DNA from: Nonomuraea harbinensis
GTDB taxonomy: Bacteria > Actinomycetota > Actinomycetes > Streptosporangiales > Streptosporangiaceae
Direction of reading: 5' to 3'
DNA length: 64,000 bases
Assembly: GCF_019396385.1 (NCBI RefSeq)
Contig: NZ_JAHKRN010000007.1
Span: 1 to 64,000 of the forward strand
A program made the translations under genes and the position numbers. Positions 8,940 to 17,949 of this stretch are shown in pieces; position 1 is the stretch's first letter; each line of letters begins with the position of its first letter. The notes under the pieces are model-generated. The model was given only the letters and a program-made list of their open reading frames with translations. It had not been told where the DNA came from and did not search any database.

Positions 8940-9577
8940 CCCAGCCCCCCGACGAGTACGGCGAGGTCCTGCGCCGTGCCCTCCGTGCGGAGGCGGACGC
9001 GGTCGTGCCCTCGCCGGACGGGCTCGACGTCATCCGTACGAAGATCGAGCGGCGCGGCGCGCGCAACCTCTTCTGGTGGCGGGCCGGGGCGGCCGCGGCG
9101 AGCGCGGTGCTGGTGGCGGGCGCGATCGTGATGGTGGTGCCCGACCTGCGCCAGCGCGTCGTCGAGGCGCCCTACCTCGAGGTGCGCACCACTTCCAGCG
9201 CCACCCCGCCGGCGAAGTCCTCGACCAGCCGGCCCGCCTCGCCCAAGTCGACGGTACGGGAGAGCGAGCCTCTGGTCGTGCCGCCGCCCACGTCGTCCGA
9301 GCCGTCGCAGAAGCAGGAGCCCCGCCCGTCGGAGACGGCCCGCTCGACCGCCAAGCCGACGCCCACCCTCACGCCGACCCCCTGCCCGTCCACGGCCGAC
9401 CAGGCGGAGCAGCCGGCCGACTGCCCTGAGGCCGACGATCCGCCGACGCCTTCGCCGTCCGAGCCGGAGGTGTCGCCCACGCCGACGCCGTGCCCGGACG
9501 AGGAGTGCTCGACGCTGGACCCGGTGCCGACCATCTCGGACATGCCCAGCCCTCTGATCAGCGCGAACACGTCGTGA
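8936..9577 (+). CDS. Single-pass membrane protein with Thr/Pro-rich outer domain, candidate anti-sigma factor
   Basis: 213 residues. A short cytoplasmic N-terminus with MTQPPDEYGEVLRRALR is followed by one membrane helix at about residues 47-67 (AGAAAASAVLVAGAIVMVV). A long extracytoplasmic tail is rich in Ser, Thr and Pro and contains two PTPTPCP stretches and four Cys. The ATGA overlap with the ECF sigma gene and the inner/outer layout fit a membrane anti-sigma factor. There is no HxxxCxxC zinc motif, so it is not a ZAS-type factor. The role is inferred from position. Confidence 0.65.
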   Translation: MTQPPDEYGEVLRRALRAEADAVVPSPDGLDVIRTKIERRGARNLFWWRAGAAAASAVLVAGAIVMVVPDLRQRVVEAPYLEVRTTSSATPPAKSSTSRPASPKSTVRESEPLVVPPPTSSEPSQKQEPRPSETARSTAKPTPTLTPTPCPSTADQAEQPADCPEADDPPTPSPSEPEVSPTPTPCPDEECSTLDPVPTISDMPSPLISANTS

Positions 9578-9638
9578 CTCCCCTTCCCTGACCGCCGCGC
9601 ACTCCCCCACCTGCCCGCGTCACCGGCCCTCCCGGGTG

Positions 9639-10364
9639 TCACCAGCGTCCCGTACGGGTGAGCAGGACCGCCGCGGCGGCCACCCCCGCGGTCGAGGTGC
9701 GCAGCACCGTCGGCCCCAGCAGCACCGGCGTGGCCCTCGCCGCCAGGAACTCCGCCAGTTCAGGCTCCGACACCCCGCCCTCGGGCCCGACCACGACGAC
9801 GATGTCACCGTCGTCCGGGAGCGCCACCCGCGACAGCGGCGCCGCGGCCTCCTCGTGCAGCACCAGCCCCAGCGCCGCCCCGGCCAGCAGCTTCACCGCC
9901 CCGGCTGTCGAGACCGGCTCGGTCACCTCGGGCAGATGGAAGCGCCGGGCCTGCTTGCCCGCCTCGCGGGCCGTCGACCGCCAGCGCTGCAGCGCCTTGG
10001 CCACCTTGTCGCCCTTCCACTGGGTGATGCTCCGCGACGCCTGCCAGGGAACGATCACGTCAACACCGGCCTCGGTCATCATCTCGACCGCCAGCTCGCC
10101 CCTGTCACCCTTCGGCAGCCCTTGCACGACGACCAGTCTCGGCCTGGGCGGCGCGACCTCGTACCTGCCCTGGACCTCCACCCGCAGCGAGTCCTTGAGC
10201 ACCTCGCGCACCACGCATTCGGCCACCGACCCCGCCCCGTCGGTGAGATCCACCCGCTCCCCGGGCCGCAACCGCCTGACGGTGGCCGCGTGACGCCCTT
10301 CGGGGCCGCCGAGCACCAGCTCGGGGCCGTCGAGCTCGCCCGTCAGGAACACCGGAACCGTCAC
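9639..10364 (-). CDS. rsmE: 16S rRNA (uracil1498-N3)-methyltransferase RsmE
   Basis: 241 residues from GTG 10364, chosen because GAGG lies six bases upstream; an in-frame upstream start at 10415 adds 17 atypical residues. The N-terminal PUA-like part (VPVFLTGELDGPELVLGGPEGRHA) precedes a SPOUT-fold methyltransferase. The knotted SAM site is visible as VVVGPEGGVSEPEL and the C-terminal LLGPTVLRTSTAG. It methylates U1498 in the decoding region. It belongs to the dnaJ-rsmE-HIT-phoH series, here separated from dnaJ by a plus-strand kinase. Confidence 0.95.
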   Translation of the reverse strand: MTVPVFLTGELDGPELVLGGPEGRHAATVRRLRPGERVDLTDGAGSVAECVVREVLKDSLRVEVQGRYEVAPPRPRLVVVQGLPKGDRGELAVEMMTEAGVDVIVPWQASRSITQWKGDKVAKALQRWRSTAREAGKQARRFHLPEVTEPVSTAGAVKLLAGAALGLVLHEEAAAPLSRVALPDDGDIVVVVGPEGGVSEPELAEFLAARATPVLLGPTVLRTSTAGVAAAAVLLTRTGRW

Positions 10365-10462
10365 CAGCCACCTCGGATTCTCCACGTTACGCAGCCACAC
10401 GAACACCCTGCGCAATATCGTGTCCCGTGCAGCCTTCCTGAGATCACTCTACGAGGGGGTCG

Positions 10463-13270
10463 ATGGCCGTCTCTCCCGCTCGCCGACGCGCGCCAGAACC
10501 GGGCGGTGTCCGAGAGCACGTGTCGCGGCCGATGCGCGTCAGGACGCGTCTCGTGCTCGTGCTGGCCGTGCCCACACTCCTGCTGATCACCGGGATGGCC
10601 GCGGAGGCGGCGGCCCGCCTGCACGCCCGCGCCGACGCCGACGCCACGGCCCGGCACGTGACACTGGTGCTCGCCGTCCAGGATCTCGTCCACGCGCTCC
10701 AGCGTGAACGTGCCCTCCTCGCGGCGCTGCTCGCCGGCGAGCCGCGCGTCAGGCCCGATCTCGCCCCCGCCCGCCACGCCACCGACCACGCCCGTTCGGC
10801 CCTCTCCCACCTGCTCGCCACCGCCCCTCCCACCGCGTACGGACCAGTAGGCGACGCGCTCGCCCGCCTCCCCACCCTCGACCGCCCCCGCACCGGCACC
10901 CCGGCCCTCGCCCTGTCCCCCGACGCCCCCGCCACCCCCGGCGGCCCCCTTTTCCGCACCCGGCAGGCGACTCCCGCACCGACCGCACCCCTGGTGGGCC
11001 CTTACGGCGCGCTCGTACCCCCAGGAGCCGCCACCCTGGCCACAACCACTGATGGCGTCGCGCCGCCCACCTGGGACATGACCGCTGATGGCGCCGCGAA
11101 CCCCACCCTCGACAGGACCGCCGAAGGTGCCTCAGACCCCGCCGTGACCCCTACTCAGGACGCCGTGGCCGGTACCGAAGGGGCGGAGGTCGCCGGCGTG
11201 ACTTCCACCCAGGGTTTGACCGGCGAGACCGAAGGCGTCGGTGCCGAGATCGGTGCGTCCGTTGGTCGGAGGGCGCCGGTGGACAGGGGACCGAAGGTGC
11301 GGCAGGACGTCTTCGAGGCGTTCACCGATATGATCATGGAGTTGACGGACGGGTCGTTCGGCACGGAGGTCGGCCGGTCAGACCCGTCGCTGCTGAGACG
11401 GTTGCAGGCGCTGGAGGCCATCAGCCGGGCCAAGGAGGCGGCCGCACAGCAGCGGGCGGTGGTCACGGCGGCCTTCGCGACGGGCGCGTTCACCCAGGGC
11501 GAGTACATCACCTTCCTGGAGGCCCGCGCCTCCATGACGGACGCCCTGGACCGGTACCGGCGAACCGCCGGCCCTGAAGGCGTGGCCGCGCTGGAGCGGA
11601 CGCAGCGGGGCGCTCCGGCGGCCAGGACGGCGCGGCTGGAACGCCGGGCCCTCGCCGCCTCGCCCGGCACGCCTCTGACGGTCCGCACGCGTACCTGGCT
11701 CGCGGCCAGCGGCGCCTACGCCGACGCCCTGCGCGTCGTGCAGCACGCGGCCGGACGCGAAGCACATGTCCTGGCGACGGCGGCCCGCGAACGCCGCACC
11801 CGGCACCTGACCTGGCTGGCCGGTCTGGGTGCCGCGTTCCTGCTGGTCATGGGGGCGCTGGGGGCGCTCATGGCACGCTCGATCACGCGTCCCCTCCGCA
11901 GGCTCACCGGCGAGGCCACCGCCCTGGCACGCCACATCGCCACCCTGGAGGCAGCGGACACGCCCCGCCTCGCCGTCCCCGGCACGCCACCGTCCGGCCG
12001 CCACGCCCCGGGGACTCGCCCCGCCCACCTGTGGCGCGCCTACGATGCCTCTTTCCCTCTGCCGTCCGCACGCCTTCCAGGCGCCGGAAATGCCTCGTAC
12101 GGGAGAGAAACCCGCAGAGCCGGGACTCCAGGCCAGCCGGCGAGCCGCCCGACCTCGGACGCGCGCACGGACCACTCGCGCGAAGTCCCAGGCCTCCCAT
12201 TCCGGGTCAAACAACCACTCAGCGACAGAGCCCACTCACTTTCCAGCAAGCACCCCCTCAGGGTCGAGCCCACGCACGAGAACACAACCCGGGACCAGCA
12301 CCCTCTGGAGGTCGCGCCACCGTACGAAAGCACATCCCGCGACAAGCACCTCCAGGGAGGCGAGCCTCCGTACGAGAGCAGGTTCCGCCTCGGTGAGGAG
12401 CCCGCGCAGGGGACCGTTTTGGGCTTCGGGGGCGCCTCCTCCGGTGGGGAGGGCTCGGACAAGGTCGGCGGGGCGATCCGGAACGGGGGAACCGCTGGGG
12501 AGTTCGCGCGGCTGGCAGGGGCGCTGGGTGACATGCATGAGGCGGCGGTGCGGATCGCGGCCGGGCGGGCGGCGATCCGGCGGGACGCGGCCGCGTCGCT
12601 GGGCGAGCTGGGGACGCGGCACCGGGATCTGGTGCACCGGCAGCTGACGTTCATCAGCGTGCTGCAGCGCGACGAGTCGGACCCCGCCGTGCTGGCCAGG
12701 CTGTGCGAGCTGGACCGTGTGACCAGCCGTCTGCGCAGGAACGCCGAGAGCCTGCTGGTCCTGACCGGCACGCGGGGGCAGCGGCGCTCGTCGGAACCGG
12801 TGCCGGTGGACGAGGTGCTCCGGTCGGTGCTGGCCGAGGTCGAGGAGCACCACCGGGTGGCGCTGCGGGTGGTGGGCCGGGCGCACGTGCGGGGTCCGGT
12901 GGTGGCGGAGGTGGCGCACATGCTGGCCGAGCTGATGGAGAACGCGCTGGGCTACTCGCCGCCCGAGTCGGAGGTGGACGTGGTGTCACGGGCCGCCGAG
13001 GGTGAGTGCCGCGTCACGATCTCCGACTACGGCATGGGCATGACGGCCGGGGAGTTGGCCGCGGCCAACGCCAGGCTGCGGGGCGAGCAGAGCTTCCTGG
13101 TGGCGCCGACCCGCTGCCTGGGCCACCACGTGGTGGGCAGGCTGGCCGAGCGGCTGGGCGTGCGGGTGTCGCTGCACCCGTCGCCCGGCCGCGGCGTCAC
13201 GGCACAGGTGACCCTCCCGGAGGAGCTCCTGGCCGTGCAGCCCGCGGAGGCGGTCAACGGGTCCCGGTGA
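10463..13270 (+). CDS. Orphan sensor histidine kinase-like protein (CvnA / nitrate-sensor type)
   Basis: 935 residues, started at ATG 10463 behind GAGGGGG. A first membrane helix lies at residues 29-47 (LVLVLAVPTLLLITGM). The outer region has a nitrate-sensing-domain-like helical part (about 280-440) interrupted by a low-complexity Ala/Thr/Pro segment. A second helix (LAGLGAAFLLVMGALGALMA) leads into a HAMP start (SITRPLRRLTGEATAL). A low-complexity insertion with three 16-residue repeats follows near residues 595-650. The C-terminal ATPase has N-box ELMENALGYSPPE and G-box DYGMGMT. Conservon kinases are normally followed by Roadblock, DUF742 and GTPase genes; none is here. Confidence 0.82.
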   Translation: MAVSPARRRAPEPGGVREHVSRPMRVRTRLVLVLAVPTLLLITGMAAEAAARLHARADADATARHVTLVLAVQDLVHALQRERALLAALLAGEPRVRPDLAPARHATDHARSALSHLLATAPPTAYGPVGDALARLPTLDRPRTGTPALALSPDAPATPGGPLFRTRQATPAPTAPLVGPYGALVPPGAATLATTTDGVAPPTWDMTADGAANPTLDRTAEGASDPAVTPTQDAVAGTEGAEVAGVTSTQGLTGETEGVGAEIGASVGRRAPVDRGPKVRQDVFEAFTDMIMELTDGSFGTEVGRSDPSLLRRLQALEAISRAKEAAAQQRAVVTAAFATGAFTQGEYITFLEARASMTDALDRYRRTAGPEGVAALERTQRGAPAARTARLERRALAASPGTPLTVRTRTWLAASGAYADALRVVQHAAGREAHVLATAARERRTRHLTWLAGLGAAFLLVMGALGALMARSITRPLRRLTGEATALARHIATLEAADTPRLAVPGTPPSGRHAPGTRPAHLWRAYDASFPLPSARLPGAGNASYGRETRRAGTPGQPASRPTSDARTDHSREVPGLPFRVKQPLSDRAHSLSSKHPLRVEPTHENTTRDQHPLEVAPPYESTSRDKHLQGGEPPYESRFRLGEEPAQGTVLGFGGASSGGEGSDKVGGAIRNGGTAGEFARLAGALGDMHEAAVRIAAGRAAIRRDAAASLGELGTRHRDLVHRQLTFISVLQRDESDPAVLARLCELDRVTSRLRRNAESLLVLTGTRGQRRSSEPVPVDEVLRSVLAEVEEHHRVALRVVGRAHVRGPVVAEVAHMLAELMENALGYSPPESEVDVVSRAAEGECRVTISDYGMGMTAGELAAANARLRGEQSFLVAPTRCLGHHVVGRLAERLGVRVSLHPSPGRGVTAQVTLPEELLAVQPAEAVNGSR
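12246..12395 (+). repeat. Three in-frame 48-bp repeats in the kinase gene
   Basis: Three successive 16-residue units, HPLRVEPTHENTTRDQ, HPLEVAPPYESTSRDK and HLQGGEPPYESRFRLG, lie between the HAMP start and the ATPase domain. The repeat length is a multiple of three, so copy number can change without breaking the frame. Confidence 0.75.
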
Positions 13271-13297
13271 CCGGCCGCCCGCCGCCGCGTCCCGTCG

Positions 13298-14440
13298 TCA
13301 GCGGCCGTTGAAGGCGTCGCGGAGACGGGAGAAGAAACCCTGCTGGCCGGGCGCGAACTTGCCCGGCGGCCGCTCCTCGCCGCGCAGCTTGGCCAGCTCG
13401 CGCAGCAGCTCCTCCTGCGGGGGGTCGAGGCGGGACGGGGTCTCCACGTTCACGTGGATGAGCAGGTCGCCGCGGCCGGTCTCGTTGAGGCGCTGCACGC
13501 CGCGGCTGTACATGGTGATGACCTGACCCGACTGCGTGCCGGGGCGGACGTCGATCTCCTCGGCGCCGTCGAGGGTCTCGACGGTGAGCACGGTGCCGAG
13601 CGCGGCGGCCGTCATCGGGATCTGGACGGTGCAGTGGAGGTCGTCGCCGCGCCGCTCGAAGATCTCGTGGGAGCGCTCGACGATCTCCAGGAAGAGGTCG
13701 CCGGGCGGGCCGCCGCCGGGGCCGATCTCGCCCTCGCCGGCGAGCTGGATGTGGGTGCCGTCCTCGACGCCCGCGGGGATGCGGACCTTGATCGTGCGGC
13801 GGGTGCGGACCCGGCCGTCGCCCGAGCACTCCTGGCACGGGTGGCGGATGATGCTGCCGAAGCCGCCGCACTGCGGGCACGGCCGCGTGGTCATGACCTG
13901 CCCGAGGAAGGACCGGGTGACCTGGGAGATCTCGCCGCGGCCGTTGCACATGTCGCAGGTGTCGGGGTGGGTGCCGGGCGCCGCGCCGACGCCCTGGCAC
14001 ACCTCGCACAGCACGGCCGTGTCGACCTGGAGCTCCCGGGTGGTGCCGAACGCGGTCTCGCGCAGGTCGAGCTCGACCCGGATCGTCGCGTTGCGGCCGC
14101 GGCGGGCGCGCGAGCGCGGGCCGCGGGCGCCGCCCGTGGCGGTGCCGAAGAACGCGTCCATGATGTCGCTGAACGGGAAGCCGGCGCCGAAGCCGCCGCC
14201 CGGCGCACCCGCCCCGGCGCCGCCGAACGGGTCGCCGCCCAGGTCGTACATCTGGCGCTTGTTCGGATCGGAGAGCACCTCGTAGGCCTGCGTGATCTCC
14301 TTGAACCGCTCCTGCGTGGCGGGGTCAGGGTTCACGTCGGGGTGCAGCTCGCGGGCCAGCCGGCGGTAGGCCTTCTTGATCTCGTCCTGACTGGCGTCAC
14401 GGCGCACCCCGAGGGCGGCGTAATAGTCGCTGTTTGCCAC
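13298..14440 (-). CDS. dnaJ: Chaperone protein DnaJ
   Basis: 380 residues. The J domain is at residues 1-70 with HPD in [10 protein letters not shown] Gly-rich linker follows, with [16 protein letters not shown]. Four CxxCxGxG zinc motifs come next ([32 protein letters not shown]). The C-terminal substrate-binding part ends with LRDAFNGR. It stimulates DnaK ATPase activity. It lies 11 bp after hrcA, so hrcA-dnaJ is one operon under the CIRCE element at 15512-15538. This is the copy linked to hrcA and rsmE, often called dnaJ2. Confidence 0.97.
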   Translation of the reverse strand: MANSDYYAALGVRRDASQDEIKKAYRRLARELHPDVNPDPATQERFKEITQAYEVLSDPNKRQMYDLGGDPFGGAGAGAPGGGFGAGFPFSDIMDAFFGTATGGARGPRSRARRGRNATIRVELDLRETAFGTTRELQVDTAVLCEVCQGVGAAPGTHPDTCDMCNGRGEISQVTRSFLGQVMTTRPCPQCGGFGSIIRHPCQECSGDGRVRTRRTIKVRIPAGVEDGTHIQLAGEGEIGPGGGPPGDLFLEIVERSHEIFERRGDDLHCTVQIPMTAAALGTVLTVETLDGAEEIDVRPGTQSGQVITMYSRGVQRLNETGRGDLLIHVNVETPSRLDPPQEELLRELAKLRGEERPPGKFAPGQQGFFSRLRDAFNGR

Positions 14441-14451
14441 TTATCGACCTC

Positions 14452-15471
14452 TTAAGATGCAGCCAGAATCTGGCTGACGTAGCGTGCCACCGCGCGCACG
14501 GCGCCCATCGTCACGGGGTAGTCCATCCTGGTGGGGCCCAGAACGCCGAGCCGGGCCAGTTGGTTGTCGCCTTGACCGTATCCCGTCGCGACGATGGACG
14601 TGCCCCGCAGTCCGGTGTAGGCGTTCTCCGATCCGATGCGCACGGTGAGGGCGGAAGGTGTGTCTGAGGAAGTCTCGCCGAGCAGGCGCATGAGCACCAC
14701 CTGCTCTTCCAGCGCTTCGAGCACCTCGCGCAGGCCGACGCTGAGGTCGGCGCCGGCGAGGTTGGCCGCCCCGGCGAACACGATCTTCTCGTCGTGCCGT
14801 TCGACGAGCGTCTCCAGCAGGACGGACAGGATCGTGGCCATCGCCGGCCGCTCGTCGACCGGCAGCCGCTCGGGCAAATCCGAGACCAGCTCGGGCACGC
14901 TGCTCAGGCCGCAGCCGTCGAGGCAGTCGTTGAGCACCCCGCGCATGTGGGCGATGCGGTGCTCCTCCACCACCTCGGGCAGCTCGACCATGCGCTGCTC
15001 GACGCGGCCCATGTTGGTGATCAGCACCAGCATGACGCGGCGGTCGTGGAGCGGCACCAGCTCGACGTGGCGCACGGTCGAGCGGTTGAGCGTCGGGTAC
15101 TGCACGACGGCGACCTGACGGGTGAGCTGCGCGAGCAGCCGCACCGTGCGCATCACTACGTCGTCGAGGTCGACCGCTCCCGCCAGGAACGTCTCGATGG
15201 CCCGGCGCTCGGCCCCCGACAGGGGCTTGACCTGGGAGAGCCTGTCGACGAACAGGCGATAGCCCTTGTCCGTCGGCACGCGCCCGGCGCTGGTGTGGGG
15301 CTGGGCGATGTAACCCTGCTCCTCCAGCGCCGCCATGTCGTTTCTCACGGTCGCCGGCGACACCTTCAGATTGTGACGCTCGGCGAGCGCCTTGGAGCCC
15401 ACCGGTTCGTTGGTCGAAACGTAGTCTTCGACAATGGCGCGTAGCACCGCGAGCTTCCGATCGTCGAGCAC
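14452..15471 (-). CDS. hrcA: Heat-inducible transcription repressor HrcA
   Basis: 339 residues from GTG 15471, fixed by GGAGGT six bases upstream and by [17 protein letters not shown], the usual HrcA N-terminus. The winged helix covers residues 1-75 ([25 protein letters not shown]). A GAF-like dimerisation part with the inserted central domain follows. HrcA binds CIRCE inverted repeats and represses heat-shock genes, and its activity depends on GroEL. A CIRCE element lies 41 bp upstream of its own start, so it is autoregulated. Confidence 0.97.
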   Translation of the reverse strand: MLDDRKLAVLRAIVEDYVSTNEPVGSKALAERHNLKVSPATVRNDMAALEEQGYIAQPHTSAGRVPTDKGYRLFVDRLSQVKPLSGAERRAIETFLAGAVDLDDVVMRTVRLLAQLTRQVAVVQYPTLNRSTVRHVELVPLHDRRVMLVLITNMGRVEQRMVELPEVVEEHRIAHMRGVLNDCLDGCGLSSVPELVSDLPERLPVDERPAMATILSVLLETLVERHDEKIVFAGAANLAGADLSVGLREVLEALEEQVVLMRLLGETSSDTPSALTVRIGSENAYTGLRGTSIVATGYGQGDNQLARLGVLGPTRMDYPVTMGAVRAVARYVSQILAAS

Positions 15472-15511
15472 GTGCGCACCTCCTACCGCCGCTTTCAGGG
15501 AAACGCCAGAC

Positions 15512-15538
15512 CTAGCACTCTGTGTTCCCGAGTGCCAA
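15512..15538 (-). promoter_or_regulatory. CIRCE operator upstream of hrcA-dnaJ
   Basis: The left arm CTAGCACTC (15512-15520), a 9-bp spacer and the right arm GAGTGCCAA (15530-15538) match the CIRCE consensus TTAGCACTC-N9-GAGTGCTAA at 16 of 18 arm positions. A TACACT hexamer at 15540-15545 on the minus strand could be the -10 element, which would place the operator at the transcription start. Confidence 0.92.
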
Positions 15539-15623
15539 GTGTACGGGTCTCGCTCACAGGGTGCGATAACACCGTTGTCCCCGCTGCTGGCACGCGTGAA
15601 CGACAAGCATCACAATTGCCGAC

Positions 15624-16478
15624 ATGAACGACAATCCACCCCAGCGGCCTGTTGATCCGCCTTCAGGGCAGGATCCTCCTTTTGGTCAGCCTTATCCCCA
15701 GGGTGAACCTTCCCCGTACGCGCCGCCACCCCCACATTCCGGCCCGAACCCGTACGGATCTCAACCCCCCGGCCCCTACGGGCCCCCGCCCCAAGCGGGC
15801 CCCGGGCCGTACGGCGGGAGTCCGTACGGTCAGCAGCAGCCCGGCTACGGGTACGGGCAGCAGCCGCAGTTCGGCGGGCCGCAGTACGGGCCGCCGGGAG
15901 CACCCTACGGACGCCAGGTGGACCCGAAGGAGCTCCGCCCGCGGCTGCGGTGGATCGCGGTCGCGTGGGGCGTGGCCGTCGCGTGCGTCGTGGCGGGCGT
16001 GGTCCTGTTCGTCACCGGCATCGTGAACACCGTCGAGGACATCGCCCCGTCCACGACGTTCGCCGCCGGCGAGACGGTCACGGTCTCGCTCGACCCCGAC
16101 GACCGACCGTCCGTCTACGTCTCCACCGACGCCCGGGTGAACTACCGCTGCGAGATCTCCGGCGGGCCCGGCCAGGCGCGGCTCGTCAACGCGCCGGGCT
16201 CGCAGACGGTCACGGCCGGCAGCCGGACGTGGGAGCAGATCCTGCTGGTCAACGCGCCCGCCGCGGGCGAGTACCAGCTCACCTGCGTCATCCAGGAACA
16301 GGGTGACGTGCTGTTCGGCGTGGGCAGGGACGCGCTCTCGGCGGCCGGCGGCATCGTGGGAGGACTGGCGGCGCTGCTGCTCATCCCCGGCGTGGGCGTG
16401 CTCGGCGCGATCATCGTGACGGTGGTCGTCCTGATGCGGCGGAGCGGCCATCGCAAGCGCCTCGCGACGGCCGGGTGA
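15624..16478 (+). CDS. Pro/Gly/Tyr-rich N-terminus membrane protein, two helices
   Basis: 284 residues. The first 100 or so are low-complexity Pro/Gly/Gln/Tyr (PYGQQQPGYGYGQQP), as in many actinobacterial cytoplasmic tails. A membrane helix (WIAVAWGVAVACVVAGVVLFV) leads to an outer beta-rich domain of about 110 residues. A second helix (AALLLIPGVGVLGAIIVTVVVLM) ends in a basic tail. No enzyme motif is seen. Its stop overlaps the next gene (GTGA), so it is co-transcribed with the DUF3097 gene. Confidence 0.75.
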   Translation: MNDNPPQRPVDPPSGQDPPFGQPYPQGEPSPYAPPPPHSGPNPYGSQPPGPYGPPPQAGPGPYGGSPYGQQQPGYGYGQQPQFGGPQYGPPGAPYGRQVDPKELRPRLRWIAVAWGVAVACVVAGVVLFVTGIVNTVEDIAPSTTFAAGETVTVSLDPDDRPSVYVSTDARVNYRCEISGGPGQARLVNAPGSQTVTAGSRTWEQILLVNAPAAGEYQLTCVIQEQGDVLFGVGRDALSAAGGIVGGLAALLLIPGVGVLGAIIVTVVVLMRRSGHRKRLATAG

Positions 16479-17305
16479 TTTGCTACGGTCCCCGTGTGTA
16501 CGACGGCGATGTTCTAGCGGGAAACTGGCGGCGTCCCGGCAAAGGGAAGATCCCCCAAGTGGCCGCCGAACCGGACCTGGTCGTGGAGGACGCCGACAGC
16601 GGCTTCTGCGGCGCGGTGGTGGCCTGCGACAAGGAGGCGGTGACGCTGGAGGACCGCTTCGGCAAGCGGCGGCTGTTCCCGCTGGCGCCCGCCGCTTTCC
16701 TGCTGGAAGGGCGGGTCGTGACGCTGGTGCGGCCGCAGGCCGCCGCGCCCCAGGGTCACAGGCGCAGCGCCTCAGGCTCGATCGCGGTCGAGGGGCTGCG
16801 GGCCAGGGTCGCGAGGGAGAGCCGCATCTACGTCGAAGGCGTGCACGACGCGGCGCTGGTGGAGAAGATCTGGGGTCACGACCTGCGGGTCGAGGGCGTG
16901 GTCGTGGAGTACCTGGAAGGCGTCGACGACCTGCCCGCGATCGTCGGCGAGTTCGGCCCCGAGCCGGGGCGCAGGCTGGGAGTGCTGGTCGACCACCTGG
17001 TGCCGGGCTCCAAGGAGAGCCGCATCGCGGCCCAGGTGACCTCGCCGCACGTCCTCGTGGTGGGCCACCCGTACGTCGACATCTGGCAGGCGGTCAAGCC
17101 GTCCGCGCTGGGCATCCGGGCCTGGCCCGAGGTGCCGCGCGGGGTTCCGTGGAAGGAGGGCGTGATCGCCGCCCTGGGCTGGCGGATGGAGCCGGCCGAC
17201 GCGTGGCGGCGCATTCTGGGCGCCGTCTCGACCTACGCCGACCTGGAACCGGAGCTGCTCGGCCGGGTCGAGGAACTGATCGACTTCGTTACGGAGGCAT
17301 CGTGA
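16475..17305 (+). CDS. DUF3097 family protein
   Basis: 276 residues. The N-terminus YDGDVLAGNWRRPGKG and the central RIYVEGVHDAALVEKIWG segment are typical of DUF3097, an actinobacterial family. The latter looks like a Toprim-type fold with acidic residues (VEGVHD, LVDHLVPG). The biochemical role is unknown; a nucleic-acid link is only a guess from the Toprim-like pattern. GTG 16475 overlaps the previous stop; GTG 16496 (VYDGDVLAG) is an equally good start. It is coupled to the downstream DUF4870 gene by GTGA. Confidence 0.85.
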   Translation: MICYGPRVYDGDVLAGNWRRPGKGKIPQVAAEPDLVVEDADSGFCGAVVACDKEAVTLEDRFGKRRLFPLAPAAFLLEGRVVTLVRPQAAAPQGHRRSASGSIAVEGLRARVARESRIYVEGVHDAALVEKIWGHDLRVEGVVVEYLEGVDDLPAIVGEFGPEPGRRLGVLVDHLVPGSKESRIAAQVTSPHVLVVGHPYVDIWQAVKPSALGIRAWPEVPRGVPWKEGVIAALGWRMEPADAWRRILGAVSTYADLEPELLGRVEELIDFVTEAS

Positions 17306-17949
17306 GCCAGGATCCGCACCCACCGCCGTCCGACGAGGACGCGACCCGCCGCATCCCCACCGACAGCCCTCCGCAGGGCTACGGCCCGCAACCCGGTTCC
17401 GAGCCGGGGTACAGGTACGGCCAGCAGCCCGGTTCCGAGCCCGGCTACGGGTACGGGTACGGACAGCAACCCGGCCACAGCTACGGACAGCAACCCGGGT
17501 ACGGACAGCAACCTGGTTACGGCTACGGGCAGCAGCCACAGCCGCCGTACGGTCACCAGCCGCCCCCGTACGGGTACGCCGCCCCCCACCGGCAGCCACC
17601 GCACGTCCCCGGCAGGTACGGCCCGCGCCCGGGCACCGACGACACCACCATGGCCATGGTCTCCCACCTGCTGGGCCTGCTGGTCTCCTGGGTCGGCCCG
17701 CTGATCGTCTACCTGATGAAGAAGGACGAGTCCCCGTACGTCAGGGACCAGTCGGCGGAGGCGCTGAACTTCCAGATCACCATGTTCATCGGCTTCATCG
17801 TCGCCGCCCTCTTCTCGATCATCCTGATCGGCCTCCTGCTGCTGCCGATCGTCTGGATCATCGCGCTGATCTTCCAGATCCAGGCCGCCATCGCGGCGCA
17901 GCGGGGCCAGAACTACCGCTACCCGATCAACATCCGCCTCATCACGTGA
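17302..17949 (+). CDS. DUF4870 membrane protein with PGYGQQ repeats
   Basis: 215 residues from GTG 17302 behind GGAGG, overlapping the upstream stop. The first 110 residues are repeats of the type PGYGYGQQ and PGSEPGY. The C-terminal half is a DUF4870 domain with membrane segments MVSHLLGLLVSWVGPLIVYLM, FIGFIVAALFSIILIG and LLLPIVWIIALIF. Its family has no settled function. It converges on hemW and overlaps its end by 8 bp. Confidence 0.85.
   Translation: MSQDPHPPPSDEDATRRIPTDSPPQGYGPQPGSEPGYRYGQQPGSEPGYGYGYGQQPGHSYGQQPGYGQQPGYGYGQQPQPPYGHQPPPYGYAAPHRQPPHVPGRYGPRPGTDDTTMAMVSHLLGLLVSWVGPLIVYLMKKDESPYVRDQSAEALNFQITMFIGFIVAALFSIILIGLLLLPIVWIIALIFQIQAAIAAQRGQNYRYPINIRLIT

Noticed and set aside
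16480..17301. Long upstream extension of the DUF4870 frame through the DUF3097 gene
   Set aside because: The extension is the out-of-frame reading of DUF3097; GTG 17302 with GGAGG and a GTGA overlap is the clear start.
17302..17640. PGYGQQ repeats as part of the minisatellite theme
   Set aside because: Low-complexity Pro/Gly/Tyr tails are ordinary in this family and in many actinobacterial membrane proteins, so they are not counted with the unusual repeats.
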